Below, one piece after another: positions 53,650 to 62,065 of a stretch of 64,000 nt of DNA. This DNA is from Nitrospirota bacterium (lineage in GTDB: Bacteria > Nitrospirota > UBA9217). The number at the start of each line of letters is the position of its first letter. The first letter of the stretch is position 1. The DNA lies in contig JALNZF010000017.1 in assembly GCA_023229435.1 (NCBI GenBank), forward strand, positions 4,051 through 68,050. The letters run 5' to 3'. The position numbers and the translations under genes are program-made. The notes under the pieces are model-generated. The model was not told where the DNA came from, ran no database searches, and worked only from the letters and a program-made list of their open reading frames with translations.

Positions 53650-54048
53650 AGAAATAATTATACGATCCTCGGTTCTGATTTGGTCCTCGCTTTGGAGCGG
53701 GTGCTGAAATTCCCGCTTCTCCCCTCGGGGAGAGGATTGAGGCCTGCCCGAGAATGACTCTATCGGGGGTAAGAGAGGTCTGTTGGTTTTAATTTTGGGT
53801 ATTCTATAGCGCGGCTGTTGGCCGCAACTGACGGTGACGTCAAACGGTCACGATGCCCGCATCGGTAAACGTCTTACGGTAACGTCTTTAAGACGAATGA
53901 CGTCTCCGAACGACGAAACGGGCCTCGTGACCGTAGCCGGGGACGACGTTTAAGCGTTCGCGCGAATATGTCACTATTTGAACAGAAATATCATAGTGAG
54001 AAAAATCATAAAAGAATTGTATCACTATAAACCCGCATTAGTCAAATA
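53650..54048. other. Gene-free spacer with R3-E
   Basis: There is no gene. TATAAT lies about 10 bp upstream of the 53649 ATG, but no -35 box is apparent. Repeat R3-E occupies 53811-53955. The remainder shows no signal. Confidence 0.5.
53811..53955 (+). repeat. Dispersed repeat R3, copy E
   Basis: It reads TTGGCCGCAACTGACGGTGA, GGTCACGATGCCCGCATCGG, TAAACGTCTTACGGTAACGT, TTAAGACGAATGACGTCTCC, GAACGACGAAACGGGCCTCG and TGACCGTAGCCGG in order. It is the most complete copy and contains the palindrome CGTCTTTAAGACG. Confidence 0.82.
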
Positions 54049-55830
54049 TCAGAAGCTCCCACTTTCCGTATCCGCGTCCGCATGCTCTTTCCCGAATGAA
54101 CCTGGACCCTTTTCTGTACGGCGGATGCCGTCTTTCCGCATCCGGCCGCGAAGCGTGCTGGGGTTGAGACCGAGCATCGCTGCCGCGCCTTTTTCCCCTT
54201 CGATCCTCCACCCGGTTTTTTCGAGCGCCTGGAGGATATGGTCGCGTTCCAGCTCGGCAAGGCACTTGCCGTCCTGCGCCTCCTGTTCACCGGCCTTCAG
54301 GGAATTCACGAACCGGTCCAGTATCTGCAACCCGGTCCCCTGGCTCGTGATCACCGCCCGCTCGATGACACTCTCCAACTCGCGCACATTGCCCGGCCAG
54401 TCGTATTCCTGGAGCATGATCAGCGTGTCTTTCGACACGGTCTCGATCTTCTTTCCTGTTTTCTTGTTGAACTTGGCGACAAAATAATCGACAAGAAGCG
54501 GGATGTCCTCCTTGCGCTGCCGGAGCGGCGGGATCGTGATGGGAAAAACATTCAGCCGGTAGAACAGGTCCTCCCTGAACCCGCCCTTCCGGATCTCTTC
54601 CTCCAGCTTCCGGTTGGTGGACGCGATGATCCGCACATTGACCTTGATGGTTTTTGGGCCGCCCAGCCGCTCAAACTCGCCGTCCTGGATGACCCTGAGC
54701 AGCTTGGTCTGAAGGTCCATCGGCATCTCGCCGATCTCGTCGAGAAACAGGGTGCCGTTGTCGGCAAGTTCGAAGCGCCCCATCATCCGGTCATGGGAGC
54801 CGGTGAATGCGCCTTTTTCCCGCCCGAAGAGCTCGCTTTCGATGAGATTCGCCGGGAGCGCCGAGCAGTTGACCGTTATTATGGGCCGGTCCTTGCGGCT
54901 GCTTTTGCTGTGAATGGCGCGCGCTACTACTCCCTTCCCCGTGCCGGTCTCGCCAAGGAGGAGAACGGTCGCGTCCTGGGGCGCCACCTGTTCGACCTTG
55001 AAGAACACATACTCGAGAGCATTGCTTCGCCCGATGATCTCGCCGAAGTTGAACTCCCTGTCGATATCTTTGTGAAGGTAGATGTTCTCAGCCTGGAACC
55101 GGTCCTTTAACTGCGTGTTTTCCGCATTTGCGCTCCGAAGCGACTCTTCCGTGCCCTTGCGCTCCACTATTTCCCGCGAGAGCTGCTCGTTTGCTCTGAC
55201 CAGTTCTCCGGTCCGTTCCTTTACCTTCTGTTCCAGCTCATCATATGCCTTTTGGATCTCGTATTCCGCCCGCCTGCGATCACTGATGTCAAGGATCGTG
55301 GTACGGATATAACCGGTCTTGCCATCGATAATTTCATTCGCTGCGCTTTGGAGCTGCGCATAGAACACCGCGCCGTCTTTTTTCCTGAGCCTGACTTCAC
55401 AGGTATGATTGCCCGGTTTTTGAAAAACTTCTTCGCGGTGAATCGAAAAAATCTCCCTGTCCGCCGCTTCCGGGATAAAACTGATAAAGGGCCTCTTGAG
55501 CAGCAAGCCCCTCTCGATTCCCAGCACATGCGCGCCGGTAAGATTTACCCCCTCTATCAATCCGTGCGCATCAAGGGTAAAATAGCCGACAGGCGCAAAA
55601 TCATATAATTCAGCGTACTGGTTCCTCGATGACTCCAGTTCATCCCGGGTCTTGCGCAGTTCTTCGTTCTGCATCTCCAGCTCGATCTGGTGCGTCCCCA
55701 GCTCGTGAACAAGTTCATCAATGTCCTGGGTAGAGAGCTTTTTCAGCCTCTCAAGCTGTGTGCGCAGCTTTTCTTCGGCCGTCCGGCGAAGGGAGGCCAG
55801 ATTGTCTGATGGAATGGTGGTTTTTTTCAT
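54049..55830 (-). CDS. PAS-sigma-54 activator with Fis-type HTH
   Basis: The 593-aa protein has a coiled coil (1-60), a PAS domain (about 65-195, ENVTG-like VGYFTLDAHGLIEGVNLTGA), a second coiled coil, a sigma-54 AAA+ domain (about 255-490) and a C-terminal HTH. Walker A is GETGTGKGVV, Walker B LFLDEIGEMP, and the sigma-54 contact loop reads GAFTGS rather than GAFTGA. The last 375 residues are about 90% identical by eye to those of the 62066-63619 protein. It activates sigma-54 promoters in response to a PAS-sensed signal, with no receiver domain. Confidence 0.93.
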   Translation of the reverse strand: MKKTTIPSDNLASLRRTAEEKLRTQLERLKKLSTQDIDELVHELGTHQIELEMQNEELRKTRDELESSRNQYAELYDFAPVGYFTLDAHGLIEGVNLTGAHVLGIERGLLLKRPFISFIPEAADREIFSIHREEVFQKPGNHTCEVRLRKKDGAVFYAQLQSAANEIIDGKTGYIRTTILDISDRRRAEYEIQKAYDELEQKVKERTGELVRANEQLSREIVERKGTEESLRSANAENTQLKDRFQAENIYLHKDIDREFNFGEIIGRSNALEYVFFKVEQVAPQDATVLLLGETGTGKGVVARAIHSKSSRKDRPIITVNCSALPANLIESELFGREKGAFTGSHDRMMGRFELADNGTLFLDEIGEMPMDLQTKLLRVIQDGEFERLGGPKTIKVNVRIIASTNRKLEEEIRKGGFREDLFYRLNVFPITIPPLRQRKEDIPLLVDYFVAKFNKKTGKKIETVSKDTLIMLQEYDWPGNVRELESVIERAVITSQGTGLQILDRFVNSLKAGEQEAQDGKCLAELERDHILQALEKTGWRIEGEKGAAAMLGLNPSTLRGRMRKDGIRRTEKGPGSFGKEHADADTESGSF

Positions 55831-55853
55831 ATCTCTTTTTGCAACTATTTTTG

Positions 55854-56189
55854 TCAGTTTTGAAAAGGAACCGTTAATAAGAACTCCATCCCTGCCGTTT
55901 GTGACACCGTGTTGAACTGCAACTCAGGAGGTTCGCTGAGGAGGTCCATCAATGCGAGGAGTCTCCGATAATTGTCCGTACGAAAGTGCTTCTCAAGATC
56001 GTCCCGTGTTTTCCACTCCTCCATGAGGGCAAAGGTGTTTTTGTTCTCAATGTCCTGATACAAACAGTAATTAATGCAACCCCGTTCAACCCGCGTGGGC
56101 TCGAGCATTCCTCGGATCGTCTCCGCGACATCATTACGCCTGTCTGGTCGCACAGTCATTCTCAGTGTTACGATTATCATGTCGGTCAT
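55854..56189 (-). CDS. ABM-family protein (paralogue of 37568)
   Basis: The 111-aa protein shows MTVRPDRRNDVAETIRGML, VERGCINYCLYQDIENKN and LMEEWKTRDDLEKHFRTDNY. It aligns with the 37568-37888 protein (RGC, EEW-TRDDLE-H, FNT-STAG). GAGGAAGCC precedes the ATG. It lies between two sigma-54 activator genes. The role is unknown; a quinone-oxidising or damage-response function is possible. Confidence 0.88.
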   Translation of the reverse strand: MTDMIIVTLRMTVRPDRRNDVAETIRGMLEPTRVERGCINYCLYQDIENKNTFALMEEWKTRDDLEKHFRTDNYRRLLALMDLLSEPPELQFNTVSQTAGMEFLLTVPFQN

Positions 56190-56472
56190 GGCTTCCTCAT
56201 TTTGTTACGTTTTAGATACTGGTATGTTTTGGAACGGCTGGCAAAGGGGACGCTGCTAACGCTGTCCGTGTATTATCATGCGGACAGTGATGATTTGCAT
56301 CCTCATGACGATGTACTATATTGTACTATATTGCAGGATTTGTGCCGGGGCAGGGGGACTACCGTATTGCGTTGATAGTATTGAAATGTCTGAGAGATGA
56401 CTGCAACGAAGGAATTACGATAGGAAGAAATTTATTCCTGATATTTCGGTAATATCCTGATATGTCAGGAAT

Positions 56473-58119
56473 TCATTTTTCCCTTTGAATGCCCAGTTTT
56501 TTCATCCTCGACTCAAGCGTCTTCGGATTGAGACCGAGGATCTCCGCTGCTCCGCCTTTTCCGCTCACGCGCCAACCCCTGGAGTTCAAGACGTCGATGA
56601 TGTGCCGGCCCTCAATCTCTTCGAGCGTGCCGGAGCGCCCGTTTATTGCCTCAATCGACTTCGGCATCTCGATGCGGAGAATCGAGCCGGTGCTCATGAT
56701 CATCGCCCGCTCGATAACGTTGCGCAGCTCCCGTACATTTCCAGGCCACCCATAGTTCCGCAGGGTCTCGATGCCTTTCCGGGGTATGGATTCAATCCGT
56801 TTCCCCATTCTCGTACCGAACTCCTGGACAAAGGACCACACCAGCGGAAGGATGTCTTCCTTGCGCTCACGCAGAGGCGGCACGAAGAGCGGAAAGATGT
56901 TGAGTCGGTAAAACAGGTCTTCACGGAACCTGTTTTCGCGAACACATTGGTTCAGATCTCGGTTCGTGGCGGTAATGAGCCGGACGCTTACCTTGATGGT
57001 TTTGGGGCTCCCGAGCCTCTCGAACTCACCGTCCTGGAGCACCCGGAGCAGCTTGGTCTGCAGCTCCAGCGGCAGCTCGCTGATTTCGTCGAGGAACAGA
57101 GTGCCGCCGTCAGCCAGTTCGAAGCGGCCCATCTGCGGGGCATGGGCGCCGGTGAAGGCGCCCTTCTCTCGGCCGAAGAGCTCGCTCTCGATGAGGGTCG
57201 GGGGCAGCGCGGCGCAGTTTACTTTCACCAGGAGACGCCCCTTGCGCGGGCTCAGGTTATGGATCGCATCGGCCAGCAGCTCTTTCCCTGTGCCTGTCTC
57301 GCCCTGGATCAGGACCGTGGAATCCGTACCAGCCACCTGCTCCACCTGTTTCAGCACACTGCGAATAGCCTCGCTGTTGCCCACGATGTTCTCATGTGTG
57401 TGCAACAGCTTAAATTCTTCCAGGAGGTAGCGGTTCTCGGCTTGAAACTGTTCCTTGAGCTTCTTGATCTCAAACAAGGCGTTGCGAAGCGTTTCCTCGG
57501 TTTCTTTCTGGGCAGCCAGGTCCGTTATGACGATACTGATCCTGCGGGCCTCATCCAGAGGCAATCTGCGCCCGGACACAAGCACTGGAAGCAAGGCCCC
57601 TGTTTCCTTTTTCAGGGAAAGTTCTGCCTTTCCACTGTCCCGCAAACTACGTTTCATAAATTGGTCGAACGCGGGCAGAAATTCCGGCGACACGTAACGT
57701 TGCAAGGAAGAGCCTATGACTTTTTCAAGAGATATTTCCAGCATGGAAGCGAGCGAGTTGTTGCAATAATGAATGACGCCGTCCGCGTTCAGCGTGGCCG
57801 CGCCTTCGTTCATTTCTTCTACAAGCACACGGTAGGCATGGTCAACTCCCTTCAGCGTGAAGACCTGGTCTCCGCCGGGCTGTGAAACAACCAGCGCGTC
57901 AACCTCTCCGCCCCTGATGGCGCGCAGCGTTTCCTCGGCTTCCGCAAGCCGCGCGCGAAGTTCTTCTGTTTCCGCACGAAGACCGTGGGATGATTTTCGC
58001 CTGCTTGATGGTTCATTTTGAGTTTTAGTTTTTAGCGTGCCATGCACGGACTTCCCGGTTGGCGTCTTCGGATGCCGGCTTTTCAATTTTGGCTTCGAGG
58101 TGTCTGATTTTTTTCTCAT
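56473..58119 (-). CDS. PAS-sigma-54 activator with Fis-type HTH (second type)
   Basis: The 548-aa protein has a basic Lys/Ser/Thr-rich N-terminus (1-45), a coiled coil and a PAS domain (about 92-205, YRVLVEEMNEGAATLNADGV). The AAA+ domain has Walker A GETGTGKELL, the canonical GAFTGAHA loop and Walker B LFLDEISELP. A final HTH shows AAEILGLNPKTLESRMKKLG. It is clearly divergent from the duplicated pair at 54049 and 62066. It lies 110 bp downstream of the kaiC-kaiB-kaiB genes in transcription order and could be part of that unit. Confidence 0.93.
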   Translation of the reverse strand: MRKKSDTSKPKLKSRHPKTPTGKSVHGTLKTKTQNEPSSRRKSSHGLRAETEELRARLAEAEETLRAIRGGEVDALVVSQPGGDQVFTLKGVDHAYRVLVEEMNEGAATLNADGVIHYCNNSLASMLEISLEKVIGSSLQRYVSPEFLPAFDQFMKRSLRDSGKAELSLKKETGALLPVLVSGRRLPLDEARRISIVITDLAAQKETEETLRNALFEIKKLKEQFQAENRYLLEEFKLLHTHENIVGNSEAIRSVLKQVEQVAGTDSTVLIQGETGTGKELLADAIHNLSPRKGRLLVKVNCAALPPTLIESELFGREKGAFTGAHAPQMGRFELADGGTLFLDEISELPLELQTKLLRVLQDGEFERLGSPKTIKVSVRLITATNRDLNQCVRENRFREDLFYRLNIFPLFVPPLRERKEDILPLVWSFVQEFGTRMGKRIESIPRKGIETLRNYGWPGNVRELRNVIERAMIMSTGSILRIEMPKSIEAINGRSGTLEEIEGRHIIDVLNSRGWRVSGKGGAAEILGLNPKTLESRMKKLGIQREK

Positions 58120-58229
58120 AGCGTATAACGCATCTCAGGATGTCACGTGGGCAATCCAAAACCCGGAATCCCGTTTCCACGGGAATGACGGTTGCCTGTC
58201 AAAGTATACAAGATGGTACGCGACGATTC

Positions 58230-58595
58230 TTAAACGCTCTTTGATGATGTCTTTGCTTTCCCCGGCCTTAGATCCAGCCCCAGGAGGATCTTTTCGGTAT
58301 TGGTCATATCGCCGATGAATCTCCGCAGGGGAAGAGGCAGTTTTTTAATGAGCGTCGGCGCGGCGATGATCTGCTCTCCTTCAGCGAGCGTCGGCCGCTG
58401 GTAAATATCGATGACTTCAAGGTCGTAACGGCCTTTCAAGTGTTCCTCGCATATTTTCTTTATGTTTGTAATTGCAAGGAGAGAACGGGGGGTCATACCG
58501 GTCACATAAAGGCGAAGAACATATTTCCTGCCTGCCGCGGCCTTGATTCTCTTTTCGAACCCCTTTGCTTCATCGTTGATCTTTTTTTTGGTCAT
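58230..58595 (-). CDS. kaiB: KaiB-family protein (copy 2)
   Basis: The 121-aa protein shows YVLRLYVTGMTPRSLLAITN, ICEEHLKGRYDLEVIDIYQR, IIAAPTLIKKLPLPLRRFIG and DMTNTEKILLGLDLRP, the KaiB thioredoxin-like fold that switches conformation to bind KaiC. The N-terminal 22 residues are a basic extension not present in cyanobacterial KaiB. It lies 80 bp downstream of the other kaiB gene. Without KaiA a true oscillator is doubtful; such KaiB/KaiC pairs are linked to stress resistance in non-cyanobacteria. Confidence 0.93.
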   Translation of the reverse strand: MTKKKINDEAKGFEKRIKAAAGRKYVLRLYVTGMTPRSLLAITNIKKICEEHLKGRYDLEVIDIYQRPTLAEGEQIIAAPTLIKKLPLPLRRFIGDMTNTEKILLGLDLRPGKAKTSSKSV

Positions 58596-58675
58596 AGAGA
58601 TAACCCCGTGATCGTTTTAGTTCTTAGTCTATCGTTCGATGTGACTCAAAACTTAAAACTCATAACTCAGAACTT

Positions 58676-59044
58676 TTATCTCGCAGGCCTTATATCAAGC
58701 CCGACGATGACGCGCTCCGTGTTGGATAGATCGCCAATGAGCTTTTTTATGGGAGGCGGCAGTTTCCGTACCAAGGTCGGCATGGCGAGGATCTGGTCTC
58801 CCCGGGCCAGCTGAGGATTTTTCATGAGGTCTATGATCTCGATTTTATATTTCCCCGCAAGGTGCTCCTCACAGATCCGCTTGAGATTTGCGAATGCAGC
58901 AAGAGATTTCGGTGTTTGGCCCGCAACGTAAAGTCTGAGGTCCCATAGTTCTTCCGGGACTATCCTCTTTTTTGTTTTGGCTGTCTTTGTCGTTGTCTTC
59001 CTCGACCTTGATCTTACACTCTTTATTGTATCGGTTTTTTTCAT
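58676..59044 (-). CDS. kaiB: KaiB-family protein (copy 1)
   Basis: The 122-aa protein shows LWDLRLYVAGQTPKSLAAFA, ICEEHLAGKYKIEIIDLMKN, ILAMPTLVRKLPPPIKKLIG and DLSNTERVIVGLDIRP. The N-terminal 30 residues are Lys/Thr/Arg-rich. Its ATG overlaps the TGA of kaiC by four bases (ATGA), so the two products are coupled. It is roughly 50% similar to copy 2, so the two may bind KaiC at different states. Confidence 0.95.
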   Translation of the reverse strand: MKKTDTIKSVRSRSRKTTTKTAKTKKRIVPEELWDLRLYVAGQTPKSLAAFANLKRICEEHLAGKYKIEIIDLMKNPQLARGDQILAMPTLVRKLPPPIKKLIGDLSNTERVIVGLDIRPAR

Positions 59045-60789
59045 TTGACGGGTCTCCCGCTCCTCGACTTGTTTGTCCTCGCTCCGGCGTCATGCTCCCG
59101 CCTCAGTGACATTTTTTTCTGGTCTTCCTGGACAACCTGTTTCTTCAACTTCAACTCGCCGAGATTGACGTTTAGTTCTTCCTCTTCCGCTTCGTACTGC
59201 GACTGTAAAGCCGCGACCTGCGCTTCTATCGCTTGTCGTTTGCGGGCCAGCTCTCGTTTCTTGCGTTCGATCTCTTCACTGCGCAGGGTTTCTTCCGACA
59301 GTTCCCTTGCCTCCTGCGCGGCCCGGGCCGATCCGGTCAGCACATTTTCTCCGCCCTTATACACGTCGATGAGATCGATGCCTTTGTCGGTCAACAGGAA
59401 CTCGCGGATCTGGTTCGAATGCTCCATGCCGCGGGATTTCAAAACATACAGGCCGCGGTTGCGCTCGCCGCCCAGCTCGATATCGCGCAGGGATATCCAG
59501 GTGTCCATAAGCGATGAAACGGCAAGGTCAGTCTGTTCAAGCATGTGCTGCTGGGAAAGGTTCGTAAAAAATGCGGTGATCTTTTTCAATTTCAGATAAT
59601 CGATCAACCGGGTCAGCATGGCCTTTACTTCGTTGGCGCCCGCAACGGCCATGAGGTTTGTTATGGGGTCGAAGAGTATGGCGTGAGGCTTAATATCCTC
59701 GATCAGGCGATGTATCCTGGCGAGGTGCATCTCGAGCCCGTACATCGTCGGCCGGGCCGCGTGGATCGTGAGGCGGCCCCGCCTTGTCCACTGCTCGATA
59801 TCGATGCCGATGGAGCGCATGTTGCGGATGATCTGGTTTTCCGATTCTTCAAAAGCAAGATAGAGGCAGCGCTCCCCTCTCCTGCAAACGGAATCGGCAA
59901 AATGGGCGGCCATGCTCGTCTTTCCCGTCCCCGCCGTACCCGAGACCAGAATACTGCTGCCCCGGTAATAACCTTTTCCTCCCAGCATCGCATCGAGGGT
60001 CGTGATACCCGAAGAAATTCTCTCGGTGCTTGCCGCGTGACGAAGCTCAACGGACGTGATCGGGAGCACCGAGATGCCGGTATCGTCGATGAGAAAGGGA
60101 TATTCGTTCGTCCCGTGGCTCGAGCCGCGGTATTTGACGATGCGCATGCGACGGGTGGCAACCAGATCCGTCACCAGGTGATCAAGAGCTATGACACAAT
60201 CTGAAACATATTCTTCGAGGCCATGCCGCGTCAGGTCGCCGTCGCCCTTTTCAGCGGTGATGATCGCGGTGAGGCCCTTTGCTTTGAGCCAGCGGAACAG
60301 CCTGCGCAGCTCCGCGCGGAGGATGCCCTCGTTCGGCAGCGCGCTGAAAAGCGTCTCGATCGTATCGAGCACGATCCGCTTTGCCCCGATCGAATCGATA
60401 AGGCTCTGGAGCCTGACGAACAGCCCTTCGAGGTCGTATTCTCCAGTCACCTCGATCTCGGAACGTTCGATGTAGACGTGATCGAGAATGAGCTTTTTGC
60501 GAGCAACCAGTTCGTTCAGATCATACCCGAGGGAGGAGAAGTTCTTCGTAAGCTCCCGCGAGTTTTCTTCGAAGGACACGAATAGCCCGGGTTCGTTATA
60601 CTGCCTCGCCCCCTGCACCAGAAATTCCATGCCGAAGAGCGTCTTGCCGCATCCCGCGCCGCCCGCCACCAGCGTCGGCCTTCCTTTCGGCAGTCCGCCG
60701 CCCGTAACCTCATCGAGCCCTTGAATCCCGGTGGGACTTTTCGACAACTGCGCTCTCTGATGCCCTTGTTTTTTCGTTTTGTGCGACAA
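59041..60789 (-). CDS. kaiC: KaiC-family double-domain ATPase with C-terminal coiled coil
   Basis: The TTG start at 60789, with GGGGAGGCTGCC upstream, gives 582 aa. Two RecA-like domains carry Walker A motifs GGAGCGKT (about 43-50) and GTAGTGKT (about 284-291) and paired Glu residues (FEENS, about 73-77, and FEESE, about 313-317). The position of the KaiC autophosphorylation pair is Ser425-Ser426 in LAVSSLMDT, so phosphorylation is possible. The tail (about 490-582) is a long charged coiled coil (RKKRELARKRQAIEAQVAAL) not found in cyanobacterial KaiC. It hydrolyses ATP and is regulated by KaiB binding. Confidence 0.94.
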   Translation of the reverse strand: MSHKTKKQGHQRAQLSKSPTGIQGLDEVTGGGLPKGRPTLVAGGAGCGKTLFGMEFLVQGARQYNEPGLFVSFEENSRELTKNFSSLGYDLNELVARKKLILDHVYIERSEIEVTGEYDLEGLFVRLQSLIDSIGAKRIVLDTIETLFSALPNEGILRAELRRLFRWLKAKGLTAIITAEKGDGDLTRHGLEEYVSDCVIALDHLVTDLVATRRMRIVKYRGSSHGTNEYPFLIDDTGISVLPITSVELRHAASTERISSGITTLDAMLGGKGYYRGSSILVSGTAGTGKTSMAAHFADSVCRRGERCLYLAFEESENQIIRNMRSIGIDIEQWTRRGRLTIHAARPTMYGLEMHLARIHRLIEDIKPHAILFDPITNLMAVAGANEVKAMLTRLIDYLKLKKITAFFTNLSQQHMLEQTDLAVSSLMDTWISLRDIELGGERNRGLYVLKSRGMEHSNQIREFLLTDKGIDLIDVYKGGENVLTGSARAAQEARELSEETLRSEEIERKKRELARKRQAIEAQVAALQSQYEAEEEELNVNLGELKLKKQVVQEDQKKMSLRREHDAGARTNKSRSGRPVK

Positions 60790-61143
60790 GGCAGCCTCCC
60801 CTTAAAAACATTTTTTCAGAACTTCATTACTGTTGATCTGACTTTGTGCCTATACAGATGAAGCGCCCGATGAAGTCCGGCAAGGATGGGCGCAATTGGA
60901 TATTTATAGCATAACGGCATTATTGACAGATGAGGACTCTTGCGGATGCATCAACTGTTATATTTTACTTGCTGAGCATACACGTTGTCAAGGCTGAGTA
61001 TAAAATAGTGTAAAGCCCTGAATGCCGACGGTCACAGAGAGCCGCCCCTACAAAGATTTTCTTCGCGTTCTTAGCGCCTGGTAAACTTTTATTCCCATTT
61101 TACGCGGCAATTAAATTAAGGTATTAATACCAGGAATAATAAC
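60790..61143. other. Gene-free spacer with possible kaiC promoter
   Basis: There is no gene. An extended -10 (TGCTATAAA, minus strand, 60903-60911) lies about 115 bp upstream of the kaiC start, but the -35 match (CTGTCA at 15 bp) is poor. The rest has no strong signal. Confidence 0.4.
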
Positions 61144-61491
61144 CTACAAAAAGTCAACCAGGTAAGATGATAAGCCGACCGTATGAGCGTTGGCATATGC
61201 TTTGAGCGCTTTAGCCACGGCCCGGAAATTATCTCCCCGATAGGAATAAGGGATAATGAGCACTCCGTAATGGGGCCGATGTTCATTGAAAAACTGGACC
61301 GTAAGCCTGATAAAATCGTTTCTATTTCTCGTTACCATGCATCGCTTGCGAGAAGCCGCATACTCCAGCTGTTCAAGGTCGCTTGCCTGGACCATACCAA
61401 CTTCGTGGGCGCTTGCGGCATCCACTTTGTCTTTCCTAAGCATCTCGGAAATTACGGGACTCAGGTCTTCATCCAGGTAATATTTGATCAC
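61144..61491 (-). CDS. DUF5615 PIN-like toxin-type protein
   Basis: The GTG at 61491 overlaps the TGA of the DUF433 gene (GTGA) and gives 115 aa beginning VIKYYLDEDLS. The longer open frame to 61545 includes out-of-family residues. DUF5615 motifs are visible: YYLDEDLSP, DAASAHEVGM, CMVTRNRNDF and HYGVLIIPYS. These proteins resemble PIN nucleases and are predicted toxins with DUF433 partners. It is the second gene of that pair. Confidence 0.85.
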   Translation of the reverse strand: MIKYYLDEDLSPVISEMLRKDKVDAASAHEVGMVQASDLEQLEYAASRKRCMVTRNRNDFIRLTVQFFNEHRPHYGVLIIPYSYRGDNFRAVAKALKAYANAHTVGLSSYLVDFL

Positions 61492-61907
61492 GGCTTGCCG
61501 GCCGTGAGAAAAGGATATTTCTGTCTGATGCTCTTCAGGGTCCACTGTTCGTTTTCCGCGATGAGCGCGTCTATCTCCTCGCTATAGAAGGAATAATAGC
61601 CGAGTGCCGCCTTGAGCTGCCGCTCCGAAAGCCAATGATAGGACAGCTGCAACCGCTTAAAGGTCTGGCCAGAGCTTTTATATACCGCGATAACTTCCCA
61701 CACCTCTATGCCAGTACCCGCAATCCGGGCTTTTTTGCCGCTTACACCCTCGGAATATATAATGTCGGGGCTGCGGTGGGCCTTGATCGCCTCTTCAAGA
61801 AGTTCATTGGTAACCGCCGTAAAGTCCTTTTTGGCCCTTTTGGCAATATCGTCTATCTCCCGAACGATTCCCTCGGACAATCTCAGACTCTTCTGCAATG
61901 TCGGCAT
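61488..61907 (-). CDS. DUF433 antitoxin-type protein with ribbon-helix-helix N-terminus
   Basis: The start at 61907 (MPTLQKSLRLSEG) follows GGGGGGCCGCT and gives 139 aa. The N-terminal 45 residues look like a ribbon-helix-helix DNA-binding fold (SLRLSEGIVREIDDIAKRAK). The DUF433 part has GKKARIAGTGIEVWEVIAVY and LSERQLKAALGYYSFYSEEI. The partner downstream overlaps by four bases. The N-terminal RHH likely represses its own promoter at 61983-62011. Longer starts at 61961 or 61925 are less convincing. Confidence 0.87.
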   Translation of the reverse strand: MPTLQKSLRLSEGIVREIDDIAKRAKKDFTAVTNELLEEAIKAHRSPDIIYSEGVSGKKARIAGTGIEVWEVIAVYKSSGQTFKRLQLSYHWLSERQLKAALGYYSFYSEEIDALIAENEQWTLKSIRQKYPFLTAGKP

Positions 61908-61982
61908 AGCGGCCCCCCGGCGCATATCCCAGCCGCGGTTTCGGGCGGGAAAGAAGCGCACCTACTCTCAAAGTATGAATAT

Positions 61983-62011
61983 ATACTACATTGTAATACG
62001 TTGTATGTCAA
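61983..62011 (-). promoter_or_regulatory. Sigma-70 promoter of the DUF433/DUF5615 pair with operator-like direct repeats
   Basis: The minus strand carries TTGACA (62006-62011), a 17-bp spacer and TAGTAT (61983-61988), close to consensus. The spacer and -10 include TACAACGTAT followed directly by TACAATGTAG, ten-base direct repeats that suit a ribbon-helix-helix autorepressor. The ATG of the DUF433 gene lies 76 bp downstream of the -10. Confidence 0.7.
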
Positions 62012-62065
62012 CGTGTTTTACATTGAGGTATGACAGGGGATTTTCCGTGTGAGGCTTTCTTTTAT

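Noticed and set aside
56485..57885. 466-codon plus-strand open frame
   Set aside because: It mirrors the codons of the sigma-54 activator on the other strand. Long antisense frames are common in GC-rich coding DNA.
56473..60789. Circadian clock locus
   Set aside because: kaiB and kaiC are present but kaiA and known output kinases are not. Many non-clock bacteria have such genes.
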